This document shows positions 1 through 6,094 of a stretch of DNA of 8,717 bases, one piece after another. The notes under the pieces were generated by a model that saw only the letters and a list, made by a program, of their open reading frames with translations, had not been told where the DNA came from and searched no databases. A program made the translations under genes and the position numbers. Location: the NCBI GenBank assembly GCA_030017475.1, contig JASEIO010000050.1, forward strand, positions 1-8,717. The letters run 5' to 3'. The stretch comes from a bacterium. Lineage in GTDB: Bacteria > UBA9089 > JASEIO01. Position 1 is the stretch's first letter. Each line of letters starts with the position of its first letter.

Positions 1-41
1 ATTTGGCCTTTCAATCCCATTTTAACAAATCGATTATGTAA

Positions 42-78
42 TGTCAAGATAATTTGCCTCGCAAGAATTGTCTTGACA
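42..78. repeat. Imperfect inverted repeat (hairpin) upstream of the first gene
   Basis: Positions 42-54 pair with 66-78, giving a 13-bp stem with one G-U wobble (50/70) and an 11-nt loop. The right arm ends in TTGACA, which is also the likely -35 box of the next gene. The stem is AT-rich and the downstream DNA is only loosely T-rich, so it is a weak terminator candidate for whatever lies upstream. An operator or dispersed palindromic repeat is equally possible. The left arm, read on the minus strand, shares the 13-mer AAATTATCTTGAC with the palindrome in front of panC (4146-4158). Confidence 0.55.
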
Positions 79-101
79 ATTGTTAAGTTTTATATTATCC
101 T
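73..101 (+). promoter_or_regulatory. Candidate sigma70-type promoter for the PseG-like gene
   Basis: A perfect TTGACA -35 box at 73-78 is followed after 17 bp by TATCCT at 96-101, which matches 4 of 6 positions of TATAAT. The predicted start of transcription is near 108, leaving a leader of only about 10 nt before the ATG at 118 and almost no room for a Shine-Dalgarno. The spacing is ideal but the -10 box is mediocre. Confidence 0.4.
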
Positions 102-117
102 ACTTACGTGAAAGTTA

Positions 118-1098
118 ATGATTAAAAGGGTTGGATTTAGTGTTTCGGCTAATCGTAAAATTGGAATAGGGCATTTAATCCGTTCTCTCTCCTTAGCCTC
201 TTATCTAAAAGATACCACATCCATAGAGGTCTTATTCTTTATGAAAAATGGAGGGAAAGGGAAAGATATAGTGGAAGATAGAGGATTTGAGGTTACCTCT
301 AAAGACGATGTTATCCTTAAAAGATTTAAACCACAAATAATGATAATAGACATGAGAGAGGTGGATATTAGATATATTCAATTGTTGAAAGGTCGCGGTA
401 TTAAAGTAATATGTTTAGACAATGTAGGTGATAGTAGAAACATGTCCGATATAGTTATAAACGGCATTGTTCATCTACCGTATAAAGACAGCTCACAGCC
501 AAAGATATACGAAGGGCCTGATTACATCATCTTAAATAGTGATTTTGTAGAGGTTCATGACAAGCACAAACCAATTAAAGAGAAGGTTACAAAAATCCTT
601 GTTACATTTGGAGGAAGTGATCCATGTGGATTAACTATTAAGGTGATTGATGCGTTAAGTAAACAAATATTTGATCTTGAGATAACTGTGGTTATTGGAA
701 TATTATTCAATGGGCGTGAGAAATTAGAAAGACTCTTATATGGAAAAAGAAACCTTGTCCTACGAGAAGGGATTAAAAATATGGCCTCTTTAATGTATGA
801 AGCTGACCTATGCCTAACCTCCTTTGGTATAACTTGTTATGAATTAGCCTGTGCGGGTGTTCCAACGATAATCATATCTCCCACCTCTTATCATAATGAA
901 TTAGCGAAGATTTTTGCAAGGTTTGGGACATCTATCGATTTGGGAATAGGTAGATATGTCACCTCTTCCAAAATTTTAGATGCTGTAAATAGTTTATGTA
1001 ATAATAGAGCCTTGCGGGAAGATATGAGTGTGTCAGGAAAGAGATTAATCGATGGAAGAGGGATCGATCGAGTAGCTAAGATTATCTTAGATGCGTAA
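118..1098 (+). CDS. PseG/SpsG-like nucleotide-sugar hydrolase or glycosyltransferase
   Basis: The 326-residue product looks like a GT-B fold protein of the PseG/SpsG type. Near the N-terminus GIGHLIRS (residues 16-23) matches the GxGHxxR loop, whose histidine is catalytic in Campylobacter PseG. Mid-protein TFGGSDP (about 163-169) starts the C-terminal Rossmann half. LTSFGITCYELACAGVPTII (about 233-252) matches the UDP-binding loop and helix of this superfamily. PseG removes UDP from UDP-2,4-diacetamido-2,4,6-trideoxy-altropyranose during pseudaminic acid synthesis; SpsG-type relatives act in other surface polysaccharides. No other pse genes are present here, so the exact substrate is unknown. 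ATG 118 is the first start after an in-frame stop at 109-111. The stop overlaps the next gene's ATG by one base (TAATG), which suggests translational coupling. Confidence 0.8.
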   Translation: MIKRVGFSVSANRKIGIGHLIRSLSLASYLKDTTSIEVLFFMKNGGKGKDIVEDRGFEVTSKDDVILKRFKPQIMIIDMREVDIRYIQLLKGRGIKVICLDNVGDSRNMSDIVINGIVHLPYKDSSQPKIYEGPDYIILNSDFVEVHDKHKPIKEKVTKILVTFGGSDPCGLTIKVIDALSKQIFDLEITVVIGILFNGREKLERLLYGKRNLVLREGIKNMASLMYEADLCLTSFGITCYELACAGVPTIIISPTSYHNELAKIFARFGTSIDLGIGRYVTSSKILDAVNSLCNNRALREDMSVSGKRLIDGRGIDRVAKIILDA

Positions 1099-1289
1099 TG
1101 AAATCATCTATTAACAAACTACTAATTAAAACTGGACTTTTATTTTTACCATTGGTTACCTATATCTCCTGGTTATATATGGTTTTTGTCCATAAAACAA
1201 CTCGCCTTGAATTCTCAATGTGGAAGAACTTGAAAGTTCTTCACCCATTATCTCAGTTTTTTGGCACCGAACGAGTTTTCTATTATTAG
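1098..1289 (+). pseudogene. N-terminal fragment of the frameshifted DUF374 acyltransferase
   Basis: This 63-codon frame starts with ATG overlapping the previous stop (TAATG), a typical coupled start. Its first 40 residues look like the missing N-terminus of the downstream acyltransferase: a basic start, a hydrophobic segment (about residues 9-31), then TTRLEFS, where the family has a short R-x-E strand. After codon 40 the homology continues in the -1 frame (V-E-E-L and onward at 1220). One extra base near 1211-1220 would join the two parts into a protein of about 220 residues, normal for the family. There is no convincing slippery heptamer at that point, so the choice is between a true inactivating mutation and a sequencing or assembly error. 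The residues after 40 in this frame are probably out-of-frame translation. Confidence 0.65.
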
Positions 1290-1759
1290 CAAATTTTAGA
1301 AATTCGAAAAACATCGCTATATTCACAAGTCTTATTCCATTAGGCGAATATTTAACAGCCTTAGCCCAAAAACTTGGGTATAAGGTAATAAGAACATCCC
1401 CAGAGTTTGGCAACCCGAGAGGTTTTCGAGAGATGATTGAGCTTATGAAAAATGGGTATAATGCAGCGATTGCCGTTGATGGCCCACGAGGTCCCGCATT
1501 AAAGGTTAAGCCTGGAGCGATATATTTAGCCAAAAAAACCGGATACAAGATATTACCAATTGGTGTAGCAGTTAAGAGAAAAAGGGTGTTTAAAAGAAGG
1601 TGGGATAGATATATCCTACCTTACCCATTTAATAAAGGTCTGGTCATATTCGGAAAATCGATCACTGTTCCAAATGATACAAATGATATAAACAATATCT
1701 GTCAAGAACTGGAAAGATTATTAAATCAACTTACCCTCCTTGCAGAAAGCCTCATTTAA
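1220..1759 (+). CDS. DUF374-type lysophospholipid acyltransferase, main part (5' end shifted to another frame)
   Basis: The frame encodes most of a DUF374 (PF04028) protein, annotated as lysophospholipid acyltransferase family and distantly related to PlsC and LpxL. Visible family signatures are the VFWHR block with its conserved histidine (residues 13-17), the central GYNAAIAVDGPRGPALKVKPG region (about 78-98), GAIYLAKKTGYKILPIGV just after it, and a WDRYILPYPF segment. These proteins are thought to acylate lipids at the inner membrane, and their genes often sit beside LPS or glycolipid genes, as here. The GTG at 1220 has no Shine-Dalgarno in front and cuts off the hydrophobic N-terminus. 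I regard it as an artefact of a one-base shift: the true gene would run 1098-1759. The shift may be real (pseudogene) or an error. The GT4 gene follows about 12 nt later. Confidence 0.8.
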   Translation: MEELESSSPIISVFWHRTSFLLLANFRNSKNIAIFTSLIPLGEYLTALAQKLGYKVIRTSPEFGNPRGFREMIELMKNGYNAAIAVDGPRGPALKVKPGAIYLAKKTGYKILPIGVAVKRKRVFKRRWDRYILPYPFNKGLVIFGKSITVPNDTNDINNICQELERLLNQLTLLAESLI

Positions 1760-1771
1760 CAACAGATTGTG

Positions 1772-2923
1772 ATGAACATAGGGATTTTTACCAATAATTA
1801 TAAACCCAGGATAAGTGGGTTAACCGTCTCCATAGATACCTTCAAAGAAACGTTTACGGAACTTGGCCATAATGTTTTTGTATTTTGTCCAGAATATAAA
1901 GGATACCGAGATTCTACCTCTAATATAATTAGATTTCGCTCCTTTCCTTTTATAAAGGCCCAAGGTTTCAGCCTTCCAATTCCATATTCCTTCCATCTAT
2001 TCAATAAAACCAAGGATTTAAGATTGGATATAATCCATGCTCAACATCCCTATCTATTAGGTAAAGTGGCAAAGAGATGGGCCCGCAGATTAAAAATACC
2101 TTTAGTTTTCACTCACCATACCTTATATGAAGAGTATGCTCACTACATTCCATTTAATCAAAAGGTGATTAAAAAACTGGCAATAAGCTCCTCTACCTCA
2201 TTTGCCAACAATTGCGATTTAGTAATTGTTCCAACCCCAGGGGTTAAGGATTTGATCCAAGGTTATGGTGTAAAAACAAGAATCGAGATAGTTCCAACTG
2301 GAGTGAATTTAGAAGATTTCAGGAAAGATAGAGGTAGAGAAATAAGGAAGGAATATAAAATACCTCCTCAAACAAAGATTCTTCTTTATTTGGGAAGGTT
2401 CGCTAAAGAGAAGAATATTGAATTTTTACTCCATGTCTATAAAAAGGTCCAAGATGAATATAAAGAGGTAGTTTTATTTATGGTAGGTTATGGCCCACAA
2501 CATAGAGAGATCTTGAACCTATCAAAGAGGTTAGATATCCGAAATATCATTTTTACTGGAAGTAGGGAAAGGGAAGATATAATTAAATTCTATCAGGCCG
2601 CAGACCTATTTATCTTCTCTTCCCTAACTGAAACTCAAGGTATAATCCTTATTGAATCCTTGGCTGCAGGCACACCTGTTGTAGCAGTAAATGCCTCTGG
2701 TACAAAAGACATAATAACCCATGGTGTTACAGGGTATTTAACAGATCTTTCCGTCCCTTCTTTTGTAAAAAGGGTAATTGAACTACTGCGTGATGACCGA
2801 AAAAGAGAAGAATTCTCGAAAAACGCAAAAGTTAGCGCTCGCATGTTTTCATCACTCACAACAGGTAAGAGATTGATTGACTTATACCAAGAATTGATCG
2901 ATGGAAGGTGTGCAGTTTGTTAG
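1772..2923 (+). CDS. GT4-family glycosyltransferase, diacylglycerol glucosyltransferase-like
   Basis: The product is a 383-residue GT-B enzyme of family GT4. The N-terminal domain opens with [20 protein letters not shown], typical of acceptor-binding halves. [15 protein letters not shown] (about 113-127) closely resembles the segment found in 1,2-diacylglycerol glucosyltransferases. The donor domain has [14 protein letters not shown] (about 204-217) and the retaining EX7E motif, E287 and E295 in ETQGIILIE, followed by [12 protein letters not shown] membrane-lipid-linked sugar acceptor fits the preceding acyltransferase gene, but that is inference; other lipid or polysaccharide acceptors are possible. 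Translation may start at GTG 1769 or ATG 1772. I prefer the ATG because the domain begins at MNIGIF; neither has a clear Shine-Dalgarno. The 3' end overlaps the ABC ATPase start. Confidence 0.85.
   Translation: MNIGIFTNNYKPRISGLTVSIDTFKETFTELGHNVFVFCPEYKGYRDSTSNIIRFRSFPFIKAQGFSLPIPYSFHLFNKTKDLRLDIIHAQHPYLLGKVAKRWARRLKIPLVFTHHTLYEEYAHYIPFNQKVIKKLAISSSTSFANNCDLVIVPTPGVKDLIQGYGVKTRIEIVPTGVNLEDFRKDRGREIRKEYKIPPQTKILLYLGRFAKEKNIEFLLHVYKKVQDEYKEVVLFMVGYGPQHREILNLSKRLDIRNIIFTGSREREDIIKFYQAADLFIFSSLTETQGIILIESLAAGTPVVAVNASGTKDIITHGVTGYLTDLSVPSFVKRVIELLRDDRKREEFSKNAKVSARMFSSLTTGKRLIDLYQELIDGRCAVC
2903..2908 (+). promoter_or_regulatory. Ribosome binding site that selects TTG 2917
   Basis: GGAAGG ends 8 nt before TTG 2917. 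The upstream GTG at 2908 overlaps this box and so could not be served by it. This favours a TTG start for the ABC ATPase, inside the last codons of the glycosyltransferase gene. Confidence 0.55.
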
Positions 2924-3879
2924 TAGAAGTGCGTAATCTAAAAAAGTACTTTTTCACTTCATCATCCCTTTTTCAAAGAAAAAAAAGGTGTGTTCGGGCT
3001 GTTGACGGAGTAAGTTTTAAGATTGCAGAGGGAGAGACTATGGGTCTTGTAGGAGAATCAGGTTGTGGAAAAACAACTATAGGGCGATTGCTCTTAAGGC
3101 TGATTGAACCAACCGAAGGAGAGGTTCGATTTCAGTGTTTAGATATCTTTAGATTGAGAGGGAGTGAGTTGCGTGCCTTAAGGCGAGAGATGCAGATCAT
3201 ATTTCAGGACCCATATTCATCTCTTGATCCCAGGATGACTATAGGAAATATCATCTGCGAGGGATTAACTATTCACAATATTGTGGCTCGAAAGAAAAGA
3301 AAGGAAAGGGCAAAGGAACTTCTTGAGATTGTGGGTATCCCACCGTCGGATTTTAATAGATACCCACATGAATTTTCGGGTGGTCAAAGACAGAGAATTG
3401 GAATTGCCCGTGCTTTGGCCTGTAATCCACGTTTTTTAGTTTGTGATGAACCAGTTTCAAGCTTAGATGTCTCTATACAGGCGCAAATAATAAATCTTTT
3501 GATGGATTTACAACGGGAATTTTCTTTAACCTATTTGTTTATCGCTCATGATTTAGGGGTGGTAAAACATATAAGTAATCGAGTCTTAGTCATGTATTTA
3601 GGTAAAATAGTGGAATTAGCAGATACAGAGACTCTCTATAACTCTCCATATCATCCATATACAAAAGCCCTTTTGCGTTCTGTACCTGTTTTGGATCCTG
3701 AGGTTAAAAAGGAGGCCTTCCCTTTATTGGGAGATGTACCTTCACCTATTTCTCCACCACATGGGTGTTATTTTCATCCAAGATGTGTGGATGCAAAATT
3801 TAGATGTAGAGAAATAGAACCAGAGCTGAGAGAAATCAAAGAAGATCATTGGGTGGCGTGCCATTATGTATCGACATAG
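2917..3879 (+). CDS. OppF/DppF-type ABC transporter ATP-binding protein
   Basis: This is a complete nucleotide-binding subunit of the oligopeptide/dipeptide (OppF/DppF) type, 320 residues from TTG 2917 (323 from GTG 2908). In order from the TTG: Walker A GESGCGKT (46-53), Q-loop Q97 in [12 protein letters not shown], signature SGGQRQR (154-160), Walker B FLVCDE (173-178), D-loop SSLD, and H-loop H211. The oligo_HPY C-terminal extension follows ([14 protein letters not shown]), with cysteines C284, C290, C297 and C315 in the usual C-x5-C-x6-C spacing; in some homologues this region binds an Fe-S cluster. Such subunits normally pair with an OppD-like ATPase, two permeases and a binding protein, none of which is in the window. 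It overlaps the glycosyltransferase stop by 7 nt, so it is probably co-transcribed. The substrate is unknown. Confidence 0.9.
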   Translation: MLVEVRNLKKYFFTSSSLFQRKKRCVRAVDGVSFKIAEGETMGLVGESGCGKTTIGRLLLRLIEPTEGEVRFQCLDIFRLRGSELRALRREMQIIFQDPYSSLDPRMTIGNIICEGLTIHNIVARKKRKERAKELLEIVGIPPSDFNRYPHEFSGGQRQRIGIARALACNPRFLVCDEPVSSLDVSIQAQIINLLMDLQREFSLTYLFIAHDLGVVKHISNRVLVMYLGKIVELADTETLYNSPYHPYTKALLRSVPVLDPEVKKEAFPLLGDVPSPISPPHGCYFHPRCVDAKFRCREIEPELREIKEDHWVACHYVST

Positions 3880-4033
3880 CGACAAGGAAAATGGATATCA
3901 AATCCCAACCATTTTAGACCGAAGGCGTAGAAGGCTTTATAAAGAAGAGCCGAAAAACCCTATGGGATGTCTTACCCTCTTTTTACCTCTAATTCTTCTA
4001 TTAATCTGTCTTATCCTTTTATTACTTCGATAA
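3866..4033 (+). CDS. Small tail-anchored-type membrane protein, 55 aa
   Basis: ATG 3866 opens a 55-codon frame ending at TAA 4031-4033, overlapping the ABC ATPase stop by 14 nt. A GGGTGG box at 3851-3856 sits 9 nt upstream as a possible Shine-Dalgarno. The product has a polar N-terminal half with a run of five arginines (residues 19-23), then [11 protein letters not shown], and one very hydrophobic helix (about residues 35-54, [20 protein letters not shown]) ending in R. By the positive-inside rule the N-terminus would be cytoplasmic. Polar half, basic patch and a helix of exactly membrane-spanning length just before the stop argue for a real gene rather than chance. I recognise no family. 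Coupling to the ABC ATPase suggests a small membrane partner, but this is inference. Confidence 0.6.
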   Translation: MYRHSDKENGYQIPTILDRRRRRLYKEEPKNPMGCLTLFLPLILLLICLILLLLR

Positions 4034-4129
4034 TTTTGCAAGATTTATCTGTTATATATGAATCTTACCTTGTTCCATTATTCCCTTGAGGATTCTGAAA
4101 AGAAGGATGGGATACTTCTCCTGACATAA

Positions 4130-4152
4130 ATAATTTTGTGAAGCAAAATTAT
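4130..4152. repeat. Perfect 9-bp inverted repeat before the panC promoter
   Basis: ATAATTTTG (4130-4138) and CAAAATTAT (4144-4152) form a perfect palindrome with a 5-nt centre. It ends one base before the panC -35 box. It could be an operator or part of a dispersed repeat; the right arm plus -35 box shares AAATTATCTTGAC with the hairpin at 42-78. It lacks the GC-rich stem and T-run of an intrinsic terminator. The rest of the 4034-4153 spacer shows nothing else I can support. Confidence 0.5.
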
Positions 4153-4153
4153 C

Positions 4154-4182
4154 TTGACTTCTAACCCTTTACTATATAGAAT
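4154..4182 (+). promoter_or_regulatory. Sigma70-type promoter of panC
   Basis: TTGACT (4154-4159, 5 of 6 to consensus), a 17-bp spacer and TAGAAT (4177-4182, 5 of 6) make the best promoter in the window. Transcription would start near 4189, about 19 nt before the ATG at 4208, with the Shine-Dalgarno in between. The promoter lies within the longest open frame of panC, so the upstream TTG at 4154 cannot be the start of a protein made from this promoter. Confidence 0.65.
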
Positions 4183-4196
4183 ACACAATCAGAATG

Positions 4197-4203
4197 AAGA
4201 GGG
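4197..4203 (+). promoter_or_regulatory. Ribosome binding site fixing the panC start
   Basis: AAGAGGG, with core GAGG at 4199-4202, lies about 5 nt before ATG 4208 and downstream of the predicted transcription start. It supports the shorter panC protein. Confidence 0.6.
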
Positions 4204-4207
4204 TAGG

Positions 4208-5059
4208 ATGGAAATAATCAAAGGTATTTCTGAAATGCATAAAAAAGCTAAAGAGTTTCGACTAAATGGTATGAAAATTGGGTTTGTTCCTACTATGGGT
4301 GCTCTGCACGAAGGTCATTTATCCCTAATGAGAAGGGCAAGACTGGATAATGATATAGTAGTTATCAGTATTTATGTCAATCCTATTCAGTTTGGACCTC
4401 TTGAAGACTATAAAACATATCCGAGGGATTTAGAATCTGATGCCAAAAAGGCACAAGATGTAGGTGTGGATATTATTTTTGCTCCTATGGATAAAGAGAT
4501 GTATCAAGATAAATTCTCTACCTTTGTAGAAGTCGAGAATTTAACCTCGGTTTTGGAGGGGAGATCTCGTCCTTCTCATTTTAAAGGGGTTACAACAGTG
4601 GTTTGTAAGCTCTTTAATATTGTAAAGCCCGATGTTACGTATTTTGGACAAAAGGATTATCAGCAGGCGTTAGTTATAAAAAGGATGATCCGAGATCTTA
4701 ATTTTGATATAGAGCTTCAGGTTTTACCTATTATTAGAGATAAAGATGGTTTAGCATTAAGTTCTCGGAATAATTATCTTTCGGAAAAGGAGCGGAGATC
4801 TGCCACCATTTTATTCGAGTGTTTACAAAAGGCAAGGGAATTGTTAGAAAATGGAGAAAGGGATAGTTCTAAGATTCTGCATGAGATGCGATCTATGATT
4901 GAAAAAAGGGAATTGGTAAATATTGATTATGTGGAGATTGTAGATTCTGAAAACTTAGAAAGGATTCCTTGGGTTAAAGGGGAACTCCTTGTCGCATTGG
5001 CTGTAAGAATAGGTAAAACAAGGCTAATTGATAATATGTTGTGGAGCGAGAACAAATGA
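4208..5059 (+). CDS. panC: Pantoate--beta-alanine ligase (pantothenate synthetase)
   Basis: PanC joins pantoate and beta-alanine with ATP to form pantothenate, the last step of vitamin B5 synthesis, in the cytoplasm. The 283-residue protein from ATG 4208 has the usual family length. Visible motifs are FVPTMGALHEGHLSL (26-40) with the HxGH-type nucleotide site H34/H37, YVNPIQF (56-62), YPRD (71-74), the FGQKDYQQ pantoate/ATP loop (146-153) and LALSSRNNYL (182-191), the KMSKS-like loop. A 54-nt upstream extension to TTG 4154 is rejected because it contains the promoter and the family start is MEII. panB and panD are not in the window, so the gene appears to be its own transcription unit. The stop codon falls inside a heptad repeat block. 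Confidence 0.96.
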   Translation: MEIIKGISEMHKKAKEFRLNGMKIGFVPTMGALHEGHLSLMRRARLDNDIVVISIYVNPIQFGPLEDYKTYPRDLESDAKKAQDVGVDIIFAPMDKEMYQDKFSTFVEVENLTSVLEGRSRPSHFKGVTTVVCKLFNIVKPDVTYFGQKDYQQALVIKRMIRDLNFDIELQVLPIIRDKDGLALSSRNNYLSEKERRSATILFECLQKARELLENGERDSSKILHEMRSMIEKRELVNIDYVEIVDSENLERIPWVKGELLVALAVRIGKTRLIDNMLWSENK

Positions 5060-5088
5060 CAATTGACCAGTGACTAATGGCTAACACT
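5054..5088 (+). repeat. Degenerate 7-bp tandem repeat
   Basis: Consecutive heptamers read AAATGAC, AATTGAC, CAGTGAC, TAATGGC and a worn TAACACT, roughly following a (N)(A)(R/T)TGAC pattern. The first unit supplies the TGA stop of panC (5057-5059). Similar TGAC heptad repeats occur between genes in several bacterial groups, for example cyanobacteria. No function is evident. Confidence 0.5.
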
Positions 5089-5096
5089 TTCTTCTT

Positions 5097-5126
5097 GTAA
5101 ATTATCTTGTGACTTGCAAATTTTAC
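5097..5126. repeat. AT-rich inverted repeat with CTTG direct repeats in the panC-TPR spacer
   Basis: GTAAATT (5097-5103) and AATTTTAC (5119-5126) are imperfect inverted arms. The stretch also contains four irregularly spaced CTTG units from 5094 to 5129. AAATTATCTTG at 5099-5109 repeats the 11-mer found at 4146-4156 and, inverted, at 45-55. It looks like a half copy of the palindromic element seen at the other two sites, but is degenerate. Confidence 0.3.
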
Positions 5127-5155
5127 TTGCGTAATTTCCGAATTTATGGTAAATT
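5127..5155 (+). promoter_or_regulatory. Weak candidate promoter for the TPR-mre genes
   Basis: TTGCGT (5127-5132), a 17-bp spacer and TAAATT (5150-5155) give an acceptable but poor sigma70-type match (4 of 6 at each box). Transcription would begin only a few bases before ATG 5165, implying an almost leaderless mRNA. This fits the absence of a Shine-Dalgarno, but in DNA this AT-rich a chance match is likely. Confidence 0.22.
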
Positions 5156-5164
5156 TCTTTCGAA

Positions 5165-6058
5165 ATGAAGGTTTACCGGACTCAAAAGCTCTCTATCCGT
5201 AGACAACATAAAACTCGATCTTTAAGTCATTTTGGAGTAGTTCTAATTATCCTTCTATCTCTTTTTTTAGTGGCGAATAGGATACTTTTACATAGAGATA
5301 AAGGAGATAGACTTCTTCGTAAAATAAATAGATATGAAAGGAGATTACAGAAGGATCCAACTAATATAAAAGCTTGCATCAAGTTAGGTAAGATCTATTT
5401 TGAAAAAGCAGGGTATGAAAATGAAATAGAATTATTTAATAAGGTAATAGAATTCTATCGCAAGGCCTTGGCATTATCTGGGAATAGACTAAACGGAGAG
5501 ATCCATTACCATTTAGGAGTGGCATATTTTAAAAAAGGGATTGACTTTTATTCCGAAGCCAAAAAACATTTAGAACTCGCAGCGCGCCGTGGCTTTAACT
5601 CGGAGAAACTTCATATCTATTTAGGACATATCTATTACAAAGAGGGAAATAGAGATAAGGCAAGATCTGAATATAAAAAGGCTTTATCCTTAAGTCCAGA
5701 TGATATCAATGCTAAATTCAACTTAGCCTGGATGGATAGAGATAAAGGTAAATATGATGATGCAGAGGTCTCATTCCGAGAAATACTTAACCAAAAAAAC
5801 CTAAACCACGATATTCATATTAAGACTCGACTTACTTTAGGAAGAATTTATTACACCAAAAATAGGCTGGAGGAAGCTACGAAGGAATATAAAGAGGTAC
5901 TTAGGTTAGAACCAAGATCCATTGAAGCCCATTATTGGCTTGGGAATGTCTATAAGAAAGAAGGGAAAAAGGATTTAGCTCGCCTTGAATTTAAGAAGGT
6001 ATTAGAGATAGACCCTAATTATATAGAGGCCAAGCAGCAACTTGAGAGGTTAAGATGA
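5165..6058 (+). CDS. Membrane-anchored tetratricopeptide repeat protein
   Basis: The 297-residue protein has a basic N-terminus (RRQHKTR, residues 12-18), one membrane helix (about 23-42, FGVVLIILLSLFLVANRILL) and then TPR units to the C-terminus. Good repeats start near 112 (IHYHLGVAYFKKG), 147 (KLHIYLGHIYYKEGN), 181 (INAKFNLAWMDRDKGKY), 220 (KTRLTLGRIYYTKNR) and 253 (IEAHYWLGNVYKKEGK); a degenerate one covers about 66-105. The charge pattern places the N-terminus inside and the TPR domain in the periplasm. TPR domains bind proteins; the partner is not shown by the sequence. The stop is 36 nt before mreB, so co-transcription with the cell-shape genes is likely and a role in that machinery is a reasonable inference. 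ATG 5165 follows an in-frame stop at 5150-5152 and lacks a Shine-Dalgarno. Confidence 0.85.
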   Translation: MKVYRTQKLSIRRQHKTRSLSHFGVVLIILLSLFLVANRILLHRDKGDRLLRKINRYERRLQKDPTNIKACIKLGKIYFEKAGYENEIELFNKVIEFYRKALALSGNRLNGEIHYHLGVAYFKKGIDFYSEAKKHLELAARRGFNSEKLHIYLGHIYYKEGNRDKARSEYKKALSLSPDDINAKFNLAWMDRDKGKYDDAEVSFREILNQKNLNHDIHIKTRLTLGRIYYTKNRLEEATKEYKEVLRLEPRSIEAHYWLGNVYKKEGKKDLARLEFKKVLEIDPNYIEAKQQLERLR

Positions 6059-6094
6059 AGGAGAAGGGGGTGTTTTCTATACAAAAGAGTGGGT

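Noticed and set aside
9-18. TTTCAATCCC, resembling the end of some CRISPR repeats
   Set aside because: It occurs once, with no repeated unit and no spacer-sized periodicity.
1-111. Open frame of 36 codons from the window edge to TGA 109-111, possible tail of an upstream gene
   Set aside because: The length is not unusual for AT-rich DNA, the frame runs through the hairpin and promoter, and the peptide resembles nothing I know. The true upstream gene end cannot be decided.
1257-1262. T6 run as a programmed -1 frameshift site
   Set aside because: The context GTTTTTT is not a proper slippery heptamer, no clear downstream stimulator is seen, and the best family match places the shift earlier, near 1211-1220.
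1156-1548. 130-codon open frame on the minus strand
   Set aside because: It lies opposite the acyltransferase gene, whose family motifs are on the plus strand, and has no recognisable domain.
4070-4120. Possible terminator after the small membrane protein gene
   Set aside because: Only short imperfect arms (GAATC/GATTC, TCCC/GGGA) are present and no T-run follows.
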